A stretch of 54,657 bases of DNA. Source: Weeksellaceae bacterium TAE3-ERU29. Lineage in GTDB: Bacteria; Bacteroidota; Bacteroidia; Flavobacteriales; Weeksellaceae. Below, in pieces: positions 25,544 to 34,108 of this stretch. How positions within the stretch are numbered: the first letter of the stretch is position 1; each line of letters starts with the position of its first letter. The stretch spans positions 1-54,657 of the forward strand of contig JAHUUM010000016.1 of the NCBI GenBank assembly GCA_019218445.1, given 5' to 3'. The position numbers and the translations under genes are program-made. The notes under the pieces were generated by a model that was not told where the DNA came from, searched no databases, and saw nothing but the letters and a program-made list of their open reading frames with translations.

Positions 25544-26878
25544 ATGAAGTTTTTAAAGTCATTATATATTAATAATTTGTTCTTCTATCTTCTGTCGGGG
25601 ATTGCGATTTTGTATGTGTTCGCATTCTTTTTCCCTGTGATAGAATGGGTGCCTACGCTGTTGTTAATTGTTTTGATTTTAGTTACAATCGTTGATTTTT
25701 ATTTGATTTTTTCTAATAAAAAAGGCGTTTCCACGCAGAGGATTTTACCCGAAAAACTATCAAACGGAGATGAAAACGAGGTAAAATTAGACATCAAAAA
25801 TAATTATCCTTTCACGATTGATGTCAAAATGATAGATGAAATTCCATTCCAATTTCAGAAAAGAGATTTTGAGATTAAAAGGAAAATCAAAAAAGGACTT
25901 AATAATCTTTTGTCTTATACGCTCACACCCAAAGAAAGAGGCGAATATTCATTCGGAAGTTTAAATATTTATGTTTCTTCTCCGATTGGGATTGTTGCTA
26001 AAAGATACAGACATCATAGCAACGCCATGTTACCGTCTTATCCGTCTTTTATTCATTTGCCAAAATACGAATTAATGGCACTTAATAATGAGTTTTTGCT
26101 CGGCGGAATCAAGAAAATTAGAAAAATTGGACACACGCTGGAGTTCGAACAAATAAAAGATTATGTACAAGGCGATGACATTCGTACGATTAACTGGAAA
26201 GCCACCGGAAAGCATAATAAATTAATGGTAAATCAGTATCAGGAAGAACGAGCACAACGAATTTATATGCTGATTGACCAAGGGAGAACCATGAAAATGC
26301 CTTTCAACGGATTAACTTTACTGGATTATTCCATAAATGCGGCAATGGCACTTTCTCACATTGTTTTAAAGAAAAAAGACCAAGCCGGTGTAATGAGTTT
26401 TTCTCGCAAAATTTCCACCATTGTAAAAGCCGAGAGCAAAGGCAATCAGATAAAAAACATTGCGAATGCCTTATATAATCTCACTACCGATTTTGCCGAG
26501 TCGGATTTTAACCGATTGTATGCAGAATTAAGGCATAAAGTTACCCGCCGAAGCCTGATTTTATTATTCTCTAATTTTGAAACATTAGATGCACTTCAGC
26601 GTCAGTTACCCTATTTACGAGCGATTGCCAAAAACCATGTTTTAGTAATTGTCTTCTTTAAAAATGCAGAATTAAAACACTTAATAGAAAAACCTAAAAA
26701 GGAAAACCTCCAAGAAATTTACGACCAAATAATCGCCGAAAAATTTGAATACGAGAAAAAATTAATCCGAAACGAATTAATGAAATACGGCATTCAGTCG
26801 GTTTATACACTTCCCGAAAATCTAAGCATCAGCGTAATCAATAAATATTTGGAAATTAAAGCAAGAGGGATTTTGTAG
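25544..26878 (+). CDS. DUF58 domain protein, MoxR partner
   Basis: This 444-residue protein has two N-terminal membrane helices (about 12-30 and 35-52), an all-beta extracytoplasmic or juxtamembrane segment, and the DUF58 core with GDDIRTINWKATGKHNKLMV followed by a VWA-like fold starting YMLIDQGRTM. The metal-site DxSxS of true VWA domains is replaced by DQGRT, as is common in DUF58. Such proteins pair with MoxR ATPases. It ends the operon and converges on a minus-strand gene only 27 bp away, with no visible terminator between them. Confidence 0.9.
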   Translation: MKFLKSLYINNLFFYLLSGIAILYVFAFFFPVIEWVPTLLLIVLILVTIVDFYLIFSNKKGVSTQRILPEKLSNGDENEVKLDIKNNYPFTIDVKMIDEIPFQFQKRDFEIKRKIKKGLNNLLSYTLTPKERGEYSFGSLNIYVSSPIGIVAKRYRHHSNAMLPSYPSFIHLPKYELMALNNEFLLGGIKKIRKIGHTLEFEQIKDYVQGDDIRTINWKATGKHNKLMVNQYQEERAQRIYMLIDQGRTMKMPFNGLTLLDYSINAAMALSHIVLKKKDQAGVMSFSRKISTIVKAESKGNQIKNIANALYNLTTDFAESDFNRLYAELRHKVTRRSLILLFSNFETLDALQRQLPYLRAIAKNHVLVIVFFKNAELKHLIEKPKKENLQEIYDQIIAEKFEYEKKLIRNELMKYGIQSVYTLPENLSISVINKYLEIKARGIL

Positions 26879-26905
26879 ATTTCTTGTAAGTTTTAAAAAC
26901 ATCCT

Positions 26906-27352
26906 TTATCTATTGAGCCATAATATTTTATAATAGAAAGTAGGAGTTCCTGTATTGTAATTTCCTTCATTATAAATATTTAATACCCATATATCATCAA
27001 CAGCAACAAATTCATAACCTACAGCGGCATTGATAGGTATGAAAGTTATCATAACCGGAGCATATAGAGAAGCGTTTACTCCTGTGTTAAAAGAACCTTC
27101 GGTTTGAGAAAGGTACCCTGCTTGGGTGGCAGGAGCGGTAGGTTTTACTTTTAATACACCATTGGCATCGGCTACCACGATTTTTTCATTTTGAATAGTG
27201 GTTGGAGTACTACTTTCTGTATTAATATCGCGAACTCTTAAAGAACCATTAATGTCTAATGTCTCAGTAGGAGATTCAGTATTTATTCCTACATTTTTTT
27301 GGGCGAAAGCTAAACTTGAAAATAGACAAGATAAAAAAAGGATTTTCTTCAT
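26906..27352 (-). CDS. Small secreted VGINT-motif protein
   Basis: This protein of about 148 residues has a signal peptide (MKKILFLSCLFSSLAFAQ) followed directly by KNVGINTESPTETLDINGSL, a motif shared with several other secreted proteins in the window. The remainder is beta-rich with no recognised enzyme motif. In Bacteroidota the motif marks tail-fibre-like or surface structural proteins of unknown role. An in-frame ATG two codons earlier (27358) is possible; 27352 gives a standard MKK signal. It lies downstream of the 962-residue protein but beyond a strong terminator, so it needs its own promoter, which I could not identify. Confidence 0.7.
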   Translation of the reverse strand: MKKILFLSCLFSSLAFAQKNVGINTESPTETLDINGSLRVRDINTESSTPTTIQNEKIVVADANGVLKVKPTAPATQAGYLSQTEGSFNTGVNASLYAPVMITFIPINAAVGYEFVAVDDIWVLNIYNEGNYNTGTPTFYYKILWLNR

Positions 27353-27410
27353 AAACATAATTTTTTAGTACGTTTTTTCTAACTAAAATTATGCCATTAC
27401 TCTATTAATA

Positions 27411-27456
27411 ACAAAAAGAAGCGATGAATATAGATGTTCATCGCTTCTTTTTTATG
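27411..27456 (-). terminator. Strong intrinsic terminator after the 962-residue secreted protein
   Basis: AAGAAGCGATGAA (27416-27428) pairs perfectly with TTCATCGCTTCTT (27437-27449), with a short loop. T runs follow on both strands, so it may act both ways. It is 13 bases past the stop at 27469. Confidence 0.85.
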
Positions 27457-27468
27457 AAGATAAAGATA

Positions 27469-30357
27469 TTATTTATTTAATAATTCTTTTACAAGAGATT
27501 TCAATTCCTGTACATCGGATTCTAATTTATTAATCTTTTCATCTTTGGCTTTTAAAACTTCATTTTGAGCTTTAATCGCTTTGTCTTGCTCTATCGTATG
27601 CAAATACAACTCTTCTATTTTCTCTACATTAGTTAATTGTGTATCCATTATATCTATATAACCTTGTGCTTTGATTTCTTTAGCAGAAACATAACCAGGT
27701 AAATGTCCATTTGTTTTTACATAGTCCTCTACTTGATCTAAGTTTTTAAAGCTATATTCTGCTTTAGAGGTAGATGTTCCTGTGTAATAGTTCTCAAATA
27801 CATAATCAGGGAAGATCGTAGCACCATTGGTTCCTTTAAAGCTTTCTGCTTTTACCGCTCCGGCTACTTCTAGTTTTTCCGTTGGAGTATCTACTCCTAT
27901 ACCTGTATAGCCATTCTCTCTTTTTATTACAACATCCGTTCTCAATAAATCTCCATTATCTGCAAAACTCGAAATATAAAAATCAGAGCCTACATTACTC
28001 CCTGTCTCAGCTTTTTTATTTTTACCTATATCCCATCTTCTAACTCCTCCTTCTGCGTAAGAGGTATATGCAAAATTATTCAATGGAGCATCTATAAAAA
28101 CTCTAGATGAACTGTTAGAGTTTTTAACTTGAAGATTACCTCTTACATCAAGTCTTTCCTCAGGAGAATTTGTTCCAATACCTACATTTCCTGTTCCTTG
28201 AGCAAACAATATATAAGGTTCTCCATTATCTGAATGACCATGTAGATTTAGTGCAATTCCATTAAGAGGGCTACCTTCTGCATTCCACAAGAAATCAATA
28301 CTTCCATTATTATTGATGCCATTTTTTTTACCTATTGATATATGAGCTGAATTCCCTTGATCCAAAGAAGGTGCATAAAAAGAAGCTACTCTAGTAAATT
28401 GGCTATTTCGATTTGTTGCAACATTCAATCGTTCTGATTCCCTGTCTGTCCCTATACTTACATTACCTCCAGAAGATATTACCATCCTCGCCGATCTACT
28501 TAAACCATCTGTTGTATGAAACTCTAAGTTTGAACTATGATTCATTGGAGTCCAATCCCCTTTTGCATAGCTAAACACAGCAGAAGTATTCGTTATAAAA
28601 TTCTGAGAATCATAACCTCCTGCCCCTAATGTCACCAAATTATCTCTGTCTAAAACAGCTTCTGGAGATTCCTCACTTCCTCTTGCTCTCAAAACCCCAA
28701 AGCCTCCTGAATTTTGCTTATGCGTAGCATAGGTTGTTACTAAAACTCCACCTGGTCTATCTATATCTGAAACTAAATCTACTCTTCCGTATTTATTATA
28801 AGGCTCATTTATTTTAATTGCTTGATTTACTTCATCTATTTTCCATAAACTTAGATTAGAGATTTCTTGAGTTGATAAAATACCTTCATTATTTACAGTT
28901 ACTACTCTATTTGCCGTAGCACTCGAATTAGCTAACTCTCCAAAACGAATATCTCCTTTTCCTGTATGAATCGCATAGTTAAATTCTGTTCCTCTGTCTA
29001 CATTGTCTAATTTAATACCATACATCCTTTCAACATTGGCTTGGTTTTCTTTTTCTCCTCCCTGAGGTACTAATAGTCTATATCCTACATACTCATTTAA
29101 AGTAGATGTAGCGTCTCCGTAAAAAGTGGTATTAAACCCTTCATAATATTGAGCAGTAGAAGAATTTGCTAAGGTTAAAATGTTTCTTATACCATGAGAG
29201 AAGGTTCCACCTAATATAGAATTATCCAACGTAACATCTGTTCTTAACCCTTGAACACTTGCGGTAATATTTGCATCTTTTGCTTCCACTGCAAATATAC
29301 CTCCATATGCTCTTTCTGTAGTAGAGCCCGGATTTAAAATAGCCCTAACTTTAGAACCATGCATATTATTTGAAGTTCCGTTTTCATAATTCCTTGAATT
29401 AACCTCTAAACCAAACATTGTTTCAGCTAATCCCCCTCCTCGGTTGTTGGCTTCAATACTCTGACCTCTAAGTGTATTCACTGTTCCTGAAGAATAATTA
29501 TCCCCCCTTACCACAAAGCCTGTTACTCTTTCTGCTTCTACTCCTGTAAGAGGTGTTCCTGCAGGAGAAGAGCCTTTTCTACTATCTCCTAATGTTGCCA
29601 CATTGGTACCCCCAATTAAATCAGTTATTTTTCGAGTAGCTTCATTATCCGTATAAATTCCTCTAAATTGAGCTTGGTAACGAACTTCATTATCTTTATT
29701 ATTTGCATTATTAATATGGTCCTTGCTTACAAAATAACCAGCATTATTAAACTCCCAATATCTAGCATCTGGAAGATTTAAAGGGAATCCATTTGAAGTT
29801 AAGTTTTTAAAATATTTCCAATTACTCCCATCTTGGTAACCTATAAAATCCCCATTAGCATCTGCTGCTTTTAAATAGGTTTCGGTAATTCCATTTACTT
29901 GACGTTGTGCCCATAATTGAGCATTGGCTTGTGCATCACTTAAACGAACCCATTTACCTTCCGTTACACTTTGGGTGTCTGCTCCATTAGGATTAGAGAA
30001 ATAATAAAACCCCGGCTCTACTGTTACTTGTTTTCCCATAGCAGCAGCAGTATAACCTCCATCTGCATGCTCGCCTATTGTTCCGGATACCGTATTATAA
30101 ACTATTACTCCATCAAACCCTGATAATACTACATCATCAGTTACCACACCTAAGTTAAATTTAAACTTCGTTAAATCTGTTTTAGGAAACCCTAATAGTT
30201 TTCCATTAGACGTATCTGATTGTCCTTGAAAATTACTAGCATCTAAAAAGTAATTTGTGTTTAAAAGGTCTCCTTTTGGAAAACCATTAGTTAGTACCTG
30301 TGCATTCATGGCAGAAAACGCCCATACACTCGCTATCGTTATATATATTTTTTTCAT
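27469..30357 (-). CDS. Large secreted fibre-like protein with repeated VGIG-T motifs and C-terminal coiled coil
   Basis: This 962-residue protein has a signal peptide (about 1-19). Its long beta-rich body resembles phage-tail or autotransported fibre proteins. The motif G-x-[VS]-x-IG-[TV]-x-x-x-x-x-E-[RK]-L-[ND]-V occurs three times in the C-terminal third (SIGTDRESERLNVATN, GIGTNSPEERLDVRGN, GIGVDTPTEKLEVAGA). The end carries the widespread Bacteroidota segment YSFKNLDQVEDYVKTNGHLP, then GYVSAKEIKAQGYID, followed by a coiled coil (about 915-962). The latter resembles trimerising or chaperone ends of fibre proteins. A MITE-like element lies 25 bases before its start codon. A surface or secreted structural role is inferred. 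Confidence 0.8.
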   Translation of the reverse strand: MKKIYITIASVWAFSAMNAQVLTNGFPKGDLLNTNYFLDASNFQGQSDTSNGKLLGFPKTDLTKFKFNLGVVTDDVVLSGFDGVIVYNTVSGTIGEHADGGYTAAAMGKQVTVEPGFYYFSNPNGADTQSVTEGKWVRLSDAQANAQLWAQRQVNGITETYLKAADANGDFIGYQDGSNWKYFKNLTSNGFPLNLPDARYWEFNNAGYFVSKDHINNANNKDNEVRYQAQFRGIYTDNEATRKITDLIGGTNVATLGDSRKGSSPAGTPLTGVEAERVTGFVVRGDNYSSGTVNTLRGQSIEANNRGGGLAETMFGLEVNSRNYENGTSNNMHGSKVRAILNPGSTTERAYGGIFAVEAKDANITASVQGLRTDVTLDNSILGGTFSHGIRNILTLANSSTAQYYEGFNTTFYGDATSTLNEYVGYRLLVPQGGEKENQANVERMYGIKLDNVDRGTEFNYAIHTGKGDIRFGELANSSATANRVVTVNNEGILSTQEISNLSLWKIDEVNQAIKINEPYNKYGRVDLVSDIDRPGGVLVTTYATHKQNSGGFGVLRARGSEESPEAVLDRDNLVTLGAGGYDSQNFITNTSAVFSYAKGDWTPMNHSSNLEFHTTDGLSRSARMVISSGGNVSIGTDRESERLNVATNRNSQFTRVASFYAPSLDQGNSAHISIGKKNGINNNGSIDFLWNAEGSPLNGIALNLHGHSDNGEPYILFAQGTGNVGIGTNSPEERLDVRGNLQVKNSNSSSRVFIDAPLNNFAYTSYAEGGVRRWDIGKNKKAETGSNVGSDFYISSFADNGDLLRTDVVIKRENGYTGIGVDTPTEKLEVAGAVKAESFKGTNGATIFPDYVFENYYTGTSTSKAEYSFKNLDQVEDYVKTNGHLPGYVSAKEIKAQGYIDIMDTQLTNVEKIEELYLHTIEQDKAIKAQNEVLKAKDEKINKLESDVQELKSLVKELLNK

Positions 30358-30382
30358 TTATTTTCTATTTTAAATTATACTT

Positions 30383-30587
30383 AACCCGTTGTGCATTATG
30401 ATATTTTTCGAGAGCAAACACCCCTATATCACATACTCCTTTTCCAAGTCTTTAAAGGACTTTCCTCAAGAGATAATTTTGGAAGTAATTTAACCTCCAC
30501 TTGCGTTCTAATTTTCCCTTTGAGAGGGTATTTTATTATAAAAAATAAGGTTTTAATTCTTATTTCAAACAAAATGCACAACGGGTT
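30383..30587. mobile_element. MITE-like element, ~205 bp, with 14-bp terminal inverted repeats
   Basis: AACCCGTTGTGCAT (30383-30396) is repeated inverted as ATGCACAACGGGTT (30574-30587). The flanks carry the direct repeat ATACTT (30377-30382 and 30588-30593), read as a target duplication; counting one more stem base gives a 15-bp repeat and a 4-bp TACT duplication. The interior has no gene. It includes one copy of the TCCTTTTCCA repeat and is too small to encode a transposase, so it would need one in trans. The TIR starting with ACCC recalls some IS982-type ends, which is a weak hint only. Confidence 0.7.
30432..30463. repeat. Copy of the ATACTCCTTTTCC...AAAGGACTTT repeat, inside the MITE-like element
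   Basis: It is in reverse orientation to the copies at 15706 and 15765: CATACTCCTTTTCCAAGTCT then TTAAAGGACTTT. A more diverged copy is at 48826. Confidence 0.6.
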
Positions 30588-30606
30588 ATACTTATAATAT
30601 TCTCTC

Positions 30607-31260
30607 TTAGTTTCTTCCTCCGATTAAATACCACTTATTCCCATCTGACCATACTATTTGTGCAGAAGATGCTGTAATTGAGTTTGTTCTATCCGGCACA
30701 GTAATCCCCGAAGTTCCTCCGTAATTTATAGTACCTCCTGTGGAGTTTTTATAATGAATAATTGCGCCCGGATAATCAGAGGGTGCCGGTAACTTTAAAG
30801 TCCCGCTTACAGAAGTAAATTCATAAAAATCAGCTAAACCTTTTCCTCCATCTGTCCAGTCATAATTAGTAGTTAAGGCTTCATCTAATCTAGCTGTAAA
30901 AGTGGCATTGTCTCCTACTTTTACCCATAGTTTTCCATCATAATAATAGAAACCATCAGCGTTAATTCTGGATACTTTATTATTAGCTCCGGAGTAAGAA
31001 ATACCGTCAATATATATCATTGTTCCTTTTACTAAACTCTCGTTAGCTATATTGGATACTCTTTCTTTTGTTAACTTAGGAACTAATATTCCTTCGTTTG
31101 TTGTAGCATTTGTTGCTGCATTGTCACTGCTAGGTTGAATCTCCAATGTTGCCGATGGAGCTTCTACATTAATACCTACTGTTCCGTTTTGTTGTCCAAA
31201 AGCTATTGCTCCCAGTCCCAAAAAGAACATTGTACTTAAATTGTAAACTTGTTTTTTCAT
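30607..31260 (-). CDS. Secreted VGINT-motif protein downstream of the (TG)20 leader
   Basis: This 217-residue protein has a signal peptide (about 1-22) followed by GTVGINVEAPSATLEIQ and then EGILVPKLTKERVSNIANES with KGTMIYIDG and GFYYYDGKLWVKVGDN. The pattern [E]GI.[VF]P[KR][LM] ... G.[ML].Y also appears in the M43-associated module at 46 kb, so these proteins are distantly related. The remainder is beta-rich. A surface structural role is inferred. Upstream lie a REP-like repeat, hairpins and a TG tract homologous to the leader of the 186-residue protein at 48919. It is followed by the MITE-like element and the 962-residue fibre gene on the same strand. Confidence 0.75.
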   Translation of the reverse strand: MKKQVYNLSTMFFLGLGAIAFGQQNGTVGINVEAPSATLEIQPSSDNAATNATTNEGILVPKLTKERVSNIANESLVKGTMIYIDGISYSGANNKVSRINADGFYYYDGKLWVKVGDNATFTARLDEALTTNYDWTDGGKGLADFYEFTSVSGTLKLPAPSDYPGAIIHYKNSTGGTINYGGTSGITVPDRTNSITASSAQIVWSDGNKWYLIGGRN

Positions 31261-31328
31261 AATTTTTAAATTTTAATTGTGAATGTTTATTTTGTTTTTA
31301 TTTATTGTTTTTTAGTTTTCTCTTATGA

Positions 31329-31497
31329 GACTCTGAAACAAGTTCAGAGTGATACACGCACTGTCATGCCAACCTTGTTTCAGTATCGCATTCGATAATG
31401 ACGTACATTTTTCTATTTTCACGTCATTGCGAAGAATGAAGCAATCTCTGAATAGATTTGTTAGGGATTGCCACGAGCAGGCTCTCGCAATGACGTG
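31329..31497. repeat. REP-like composite repeat, single copy
   Basis: The first part (31329-31354) is ACTCTGAAACAAGTTCAGAG followed by TGATA, an inverted repeat. A CCAACCTTGTTTCAGTATCG spacer follows. The second part (31421-31497) starts ACGTCATTGCGAAGAATGAA and ends CTCTCGCAATGACGT, giving a long dyad. The order is the same as in the copies at 48.4 and 49.6-50.0 kb. Open frames through it are not genes. Confidence 0.85.
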
Positions 31498-31725
31498 CGT
31501 GATATCACTTCTTCCACTGATGAATACTGTATTTTTTAATTTTTCATTGTTAATTTCTAATTTAAAAAAAGAGCCTGCTCCCCCAACACACACAAAGGAG
31601 AACAGGCATACAACAGTATTAGGATTTTTATAAGTGAAAAAATCCAATTCTGTTGCTTGTTTGAAAAAACAGATTTTACTCTTAAGCCTCTGTACCTTTA
31701 AATACAAAGAAATAAAAATAAAAAA

Positions 31726-31758
31726 AGTCATGCTTCTCTTTGAAAGAGAAACATGACT
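31726..31758. terminator. Hairpin 1 of leader copy A, terminator-like in both directions
   Basis: AGTCATG (31726-31732) pairs with CATGACT (31752-31758), and TTCTCTT (31734-31740) with AAGAGAA (31744-31750). T runs lie outside on both strands. Confidence 0.7.
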
Positions 31759-31836
31759 CATTTTTTTTGCTAAAAATAATTTTAGTCTATTTGTATATTC
31801 AGAAAATATTCTATAAACTAACGCACACGCATAATT

Positions 31837-31883
<47 letters not shown>

Positions 31884-32058
31884 ACACAATTTCTAAAACT
31901 GTGCAAATTTAAAATGTTAAAGTTTATATTTTTCTGTGTGTTGGTCATTTGCTTAATAATGATGCAAATATAGAAATTATTTTTTTATTAAGGATGTTTT
32001 AGTGAAAAATGTTATACACTTATGAACAACAATACTAAAACCCTATCATCTTTTTTTG

Positions 32059-32066
32059 TATTTTTG
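32059..32066 (+). promoter_or_regulatory. Putative -7 element for parE
   Basis: TATTTTTG matches TAnnTTTG and ends 40 bases before the parE ATG. No TTG is at the expected spacing. Confidence 0.35.
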
Positions 32067-32106
32067 CGAGGATATTAATAAATCATAAAAAAGTTTAAGT
32101 CTTACT

Positions 32107-33954
32107 ATGTCAAATTATACCGAAGATAATATTAAAACGCTCGATTGGCGAGAACACATACGAATGCGTCCCGGAATGTATATCGGGAAACTGGGTGATG
32201 GTTCTTCCCAAGATGATGGTATTTATATTCTTTTAAAAGAGATCATAGATAACTCGATAGATGAGTTTGTAATGGGCTCGGGAAAAACGATAGAAATTAC
32301 CGTAAAAGAGGATCAGGTAACTGTTCGAGATTATGGGCGTGGGATTCCTTTGGGTAAAATGATAGATGCGGTTTCTAAAATGAATACAGGGGGTAAATAT
32401 GACTCCCGAGCGTTTAAGAAATCGGTAGGATTAAATGGGGTAGGGACAAAGGCTGTGAATGCTTTGTCGGTTTACTTTAAAGTGCAATCTATTCGTGATG
32501 GAAAAACACGAGAAGCAGAATTTTCTAAAGGAGAATTGACAGAAGAGCATGAAGAAAAAGAAACGACCCTAAGAAAAGGAACTAAAATTACTTTTGTTCC
32601 GGATCAGAGTATTTTTAGCAATTATAAATTTAGGGTAGAATATATAGCTAAAATGCTAAAGAACTATGTATATCTAAACCCCGGATTACGTATTTTATTT
32701 AACGGAGAAGAATATTATTCAGAAAACGGATTAAAAGATTTATTGCAAGATACAATAGAGGAGGACATTGCATACCCGATTATTCATTTAAAAGATGATG
32801 ATATAGAAATTGCTATAACACATAGTTCTAGATCATATTCTGAAACTTATTATTCGTTTGTGAACGGACAAAATACTACACAAGGAGGGACGCATTTAAG
32901 CGCATTTAAGGAATCTTTGGTAAAGGCTTGTCGTGAACACTTTGATAAGGCTTATGATGCCTCAGACATTCGTAAATCCATTATAGCAGCGATTGCGATA
33001 AAAGTTGTAGAGCCCGTCTTTGAATCTCAAACCAAAACAAAATTAGGTTCAACTGATATGGGGCCTGATTTACCAACGGTAAGAACTTTTATTAATGATT
33101 TTATCAGAACGAAGTTTGATAATTTCTTACATAAGAATCCTGAAGTTGCTGAGCTTTTACACAAAAAAATTAAGCAATCGGAAAAAGAAAGAAAAGAACT
33201 TTCAGGTATTAGAAAATTGGCAAAAGACCGGGCAAAAAAGGCAAGTTTACATAATAAAAAGTTGAGAGATTGCCGTCAGCATTATAATAATTCTAAAGAT
33301 GCCAGAAATTTAGAAACTACTATTTTTATCACGGAGGGAGATTCTGCGAGTGGTTCAATTACTACGAGTAGAGATACTGAAACTCAGGCAGTTTTCAGTT
33401 TGCGTGGTAAGCCTTTAAATTCTTATGGATTGACTAAAAAAATCGTTTATGAAAACGAAGAATTTAATCTTTTACAAGCGGCTTTAAATATAGAAGACAG
33501 TTTAGAGGATTTAAGATACAATAATGTAGTCATCGCAACAGATGCTGATGTGGATGGAATGCACATTCGATTATTGATTATTACATTCTTTTTACAGTTT
33601 TTCCCTGAATTAATTAGAGAGGGACATTTATATATTTTACAGACTCCGCTATTTCGTGTAAGAAATAAAAAAGAAACTCGCTATTGCTATACAGATGAAG
33701 AACGCCAAAGAGCCATTAGAGAATTAGGGAAAAATCCGGAAATTACTCGATTTAAAGGATTGGGGGAAATATCACCTAATGAGTTTAAAAACTTTATAGG
33801 AAAAGACATTAGATTAGAACCCGTAATGTTGAGTAAAGACTTCACAATAGAAGATTTATTGGAGTTCTATATGGGAAAAAACACACAAGAAAGACAAGAG
33901 TTCATTATTGATAATTTGGTGATGGAAGACGATGATGTTTTAGAAGTTCAGTAA
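32107..33954 (+). CDS. parE: DNA topoisomerase IV subunit B (ParE)
   Basis: This 615-residue ATPase subunit of topoisomerase IV decatenates sister chromosomes with ParC. The GHKL ATPase domain shows [34 protein letters not shown] and the [17 protein letters not shown] lid. The TOPRIM domain shows [10 protein letters not shown] and [14 protein letters not shown]. The end has [20 protein letters not shown] and an acidic tail. Length and motif set fit the flavobacterial ParE type rather than the longer GyrB. No parC is in the window; the next gene converges on it across a terminator. Confidence 0.93.
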   Translation: MSNYTEDNIKTLDWREHIRMRPGMYIGKLGDGSSQDDGIYILLKEIIDNSIDEFVMGSGKTIEITVKEDQVTVRDYGRGIPLGKMIDAVSKMNTGGKYDSRAFKKSVGLNGVGTKAVNALSVYFKVQSIRDGKTREAEFSKGELTEEHEEKETTLRKGTKITFVPDQSIFSNYKFRVEYIAKMLKNYVYLNPGLRILFNGEEYYSENGLKDLLQDTIEEDIAYPIIHLKDDDIEIAITHSSRSYSETYYSFVNGQNTTQGGTHLSAFKESLVKACREHFDKAYDASDIRKSIIAAIAIKVVEPVFESQTKTKLGSTDMGPDLPTVRTFINDFIRTKFDNFLHKNPEVAELLHKKIKQSEKERKELSGIRKLAKDRAKKASLHNKKLRDCRQHYNNSKDARNLETTIFITEGDSASGSITTSRDTETQAVFSLRGKPLNSYGLTKKIVYENEEFNLLQAALNIEDSLEDLRYNNVVIATDADVDGMHIRLLIITFFLQFFPELIREGHLYILQTPLFRVRNKKETRYCYTDEERQRAIRELGKNPEITRFKGLGEISPNEFKNFIGKDIRLEPVMLSKDFTIEDLLEFYMGKNTQERQEFIIDNLVMEDDDVLEVQ

Positions 33955-33990
33955 ACTATTTAAGACACTATCCCATAAAGAAAGTAAATT

Positions 33991-34037
33991 AAAAAAGCTT
34001 GACTGTAATAAAAACAGTCAAGCCAAATCTTTTTTAT
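33991..34037. terminator. Bidirectional terminator between parE and nrdA
   Basis: GCTTGACTGT (33997-34006) pairs with ACAGTCAAGC (34014-34023). A-rich sequence precedes and a CTTTTTT run follows, so it can serve both converging genes. Confidence 0.8.
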
Positions 34038-34108
34038 TCATTCAAAATTGAAACAGTATCTCTTACCCCCTATTAAATTTATTGTTCTTAATAGTTAAAA
34101 AACACTTA

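Noticed and set aside
30391-30597. A 68-codon plus-strand frame
   Set aside because: It lies within the MITE-like element and its first codons are part of the terminal inverted repeat.
31312-31761. A 149-codon minus-strand frame in leader A
   Set aside because: It partly aligns with the frame in leader B only because the DNA is homologous; it reads through hairpin 2 and the REP-like repeat. The changes follow RNA pairing, not codon positions.
32107-33954. Assignment as gyrB
   Set aside because: The length (615 residues) and the lack of the GyrB-type insertion fit ParE better, though the two families are close.
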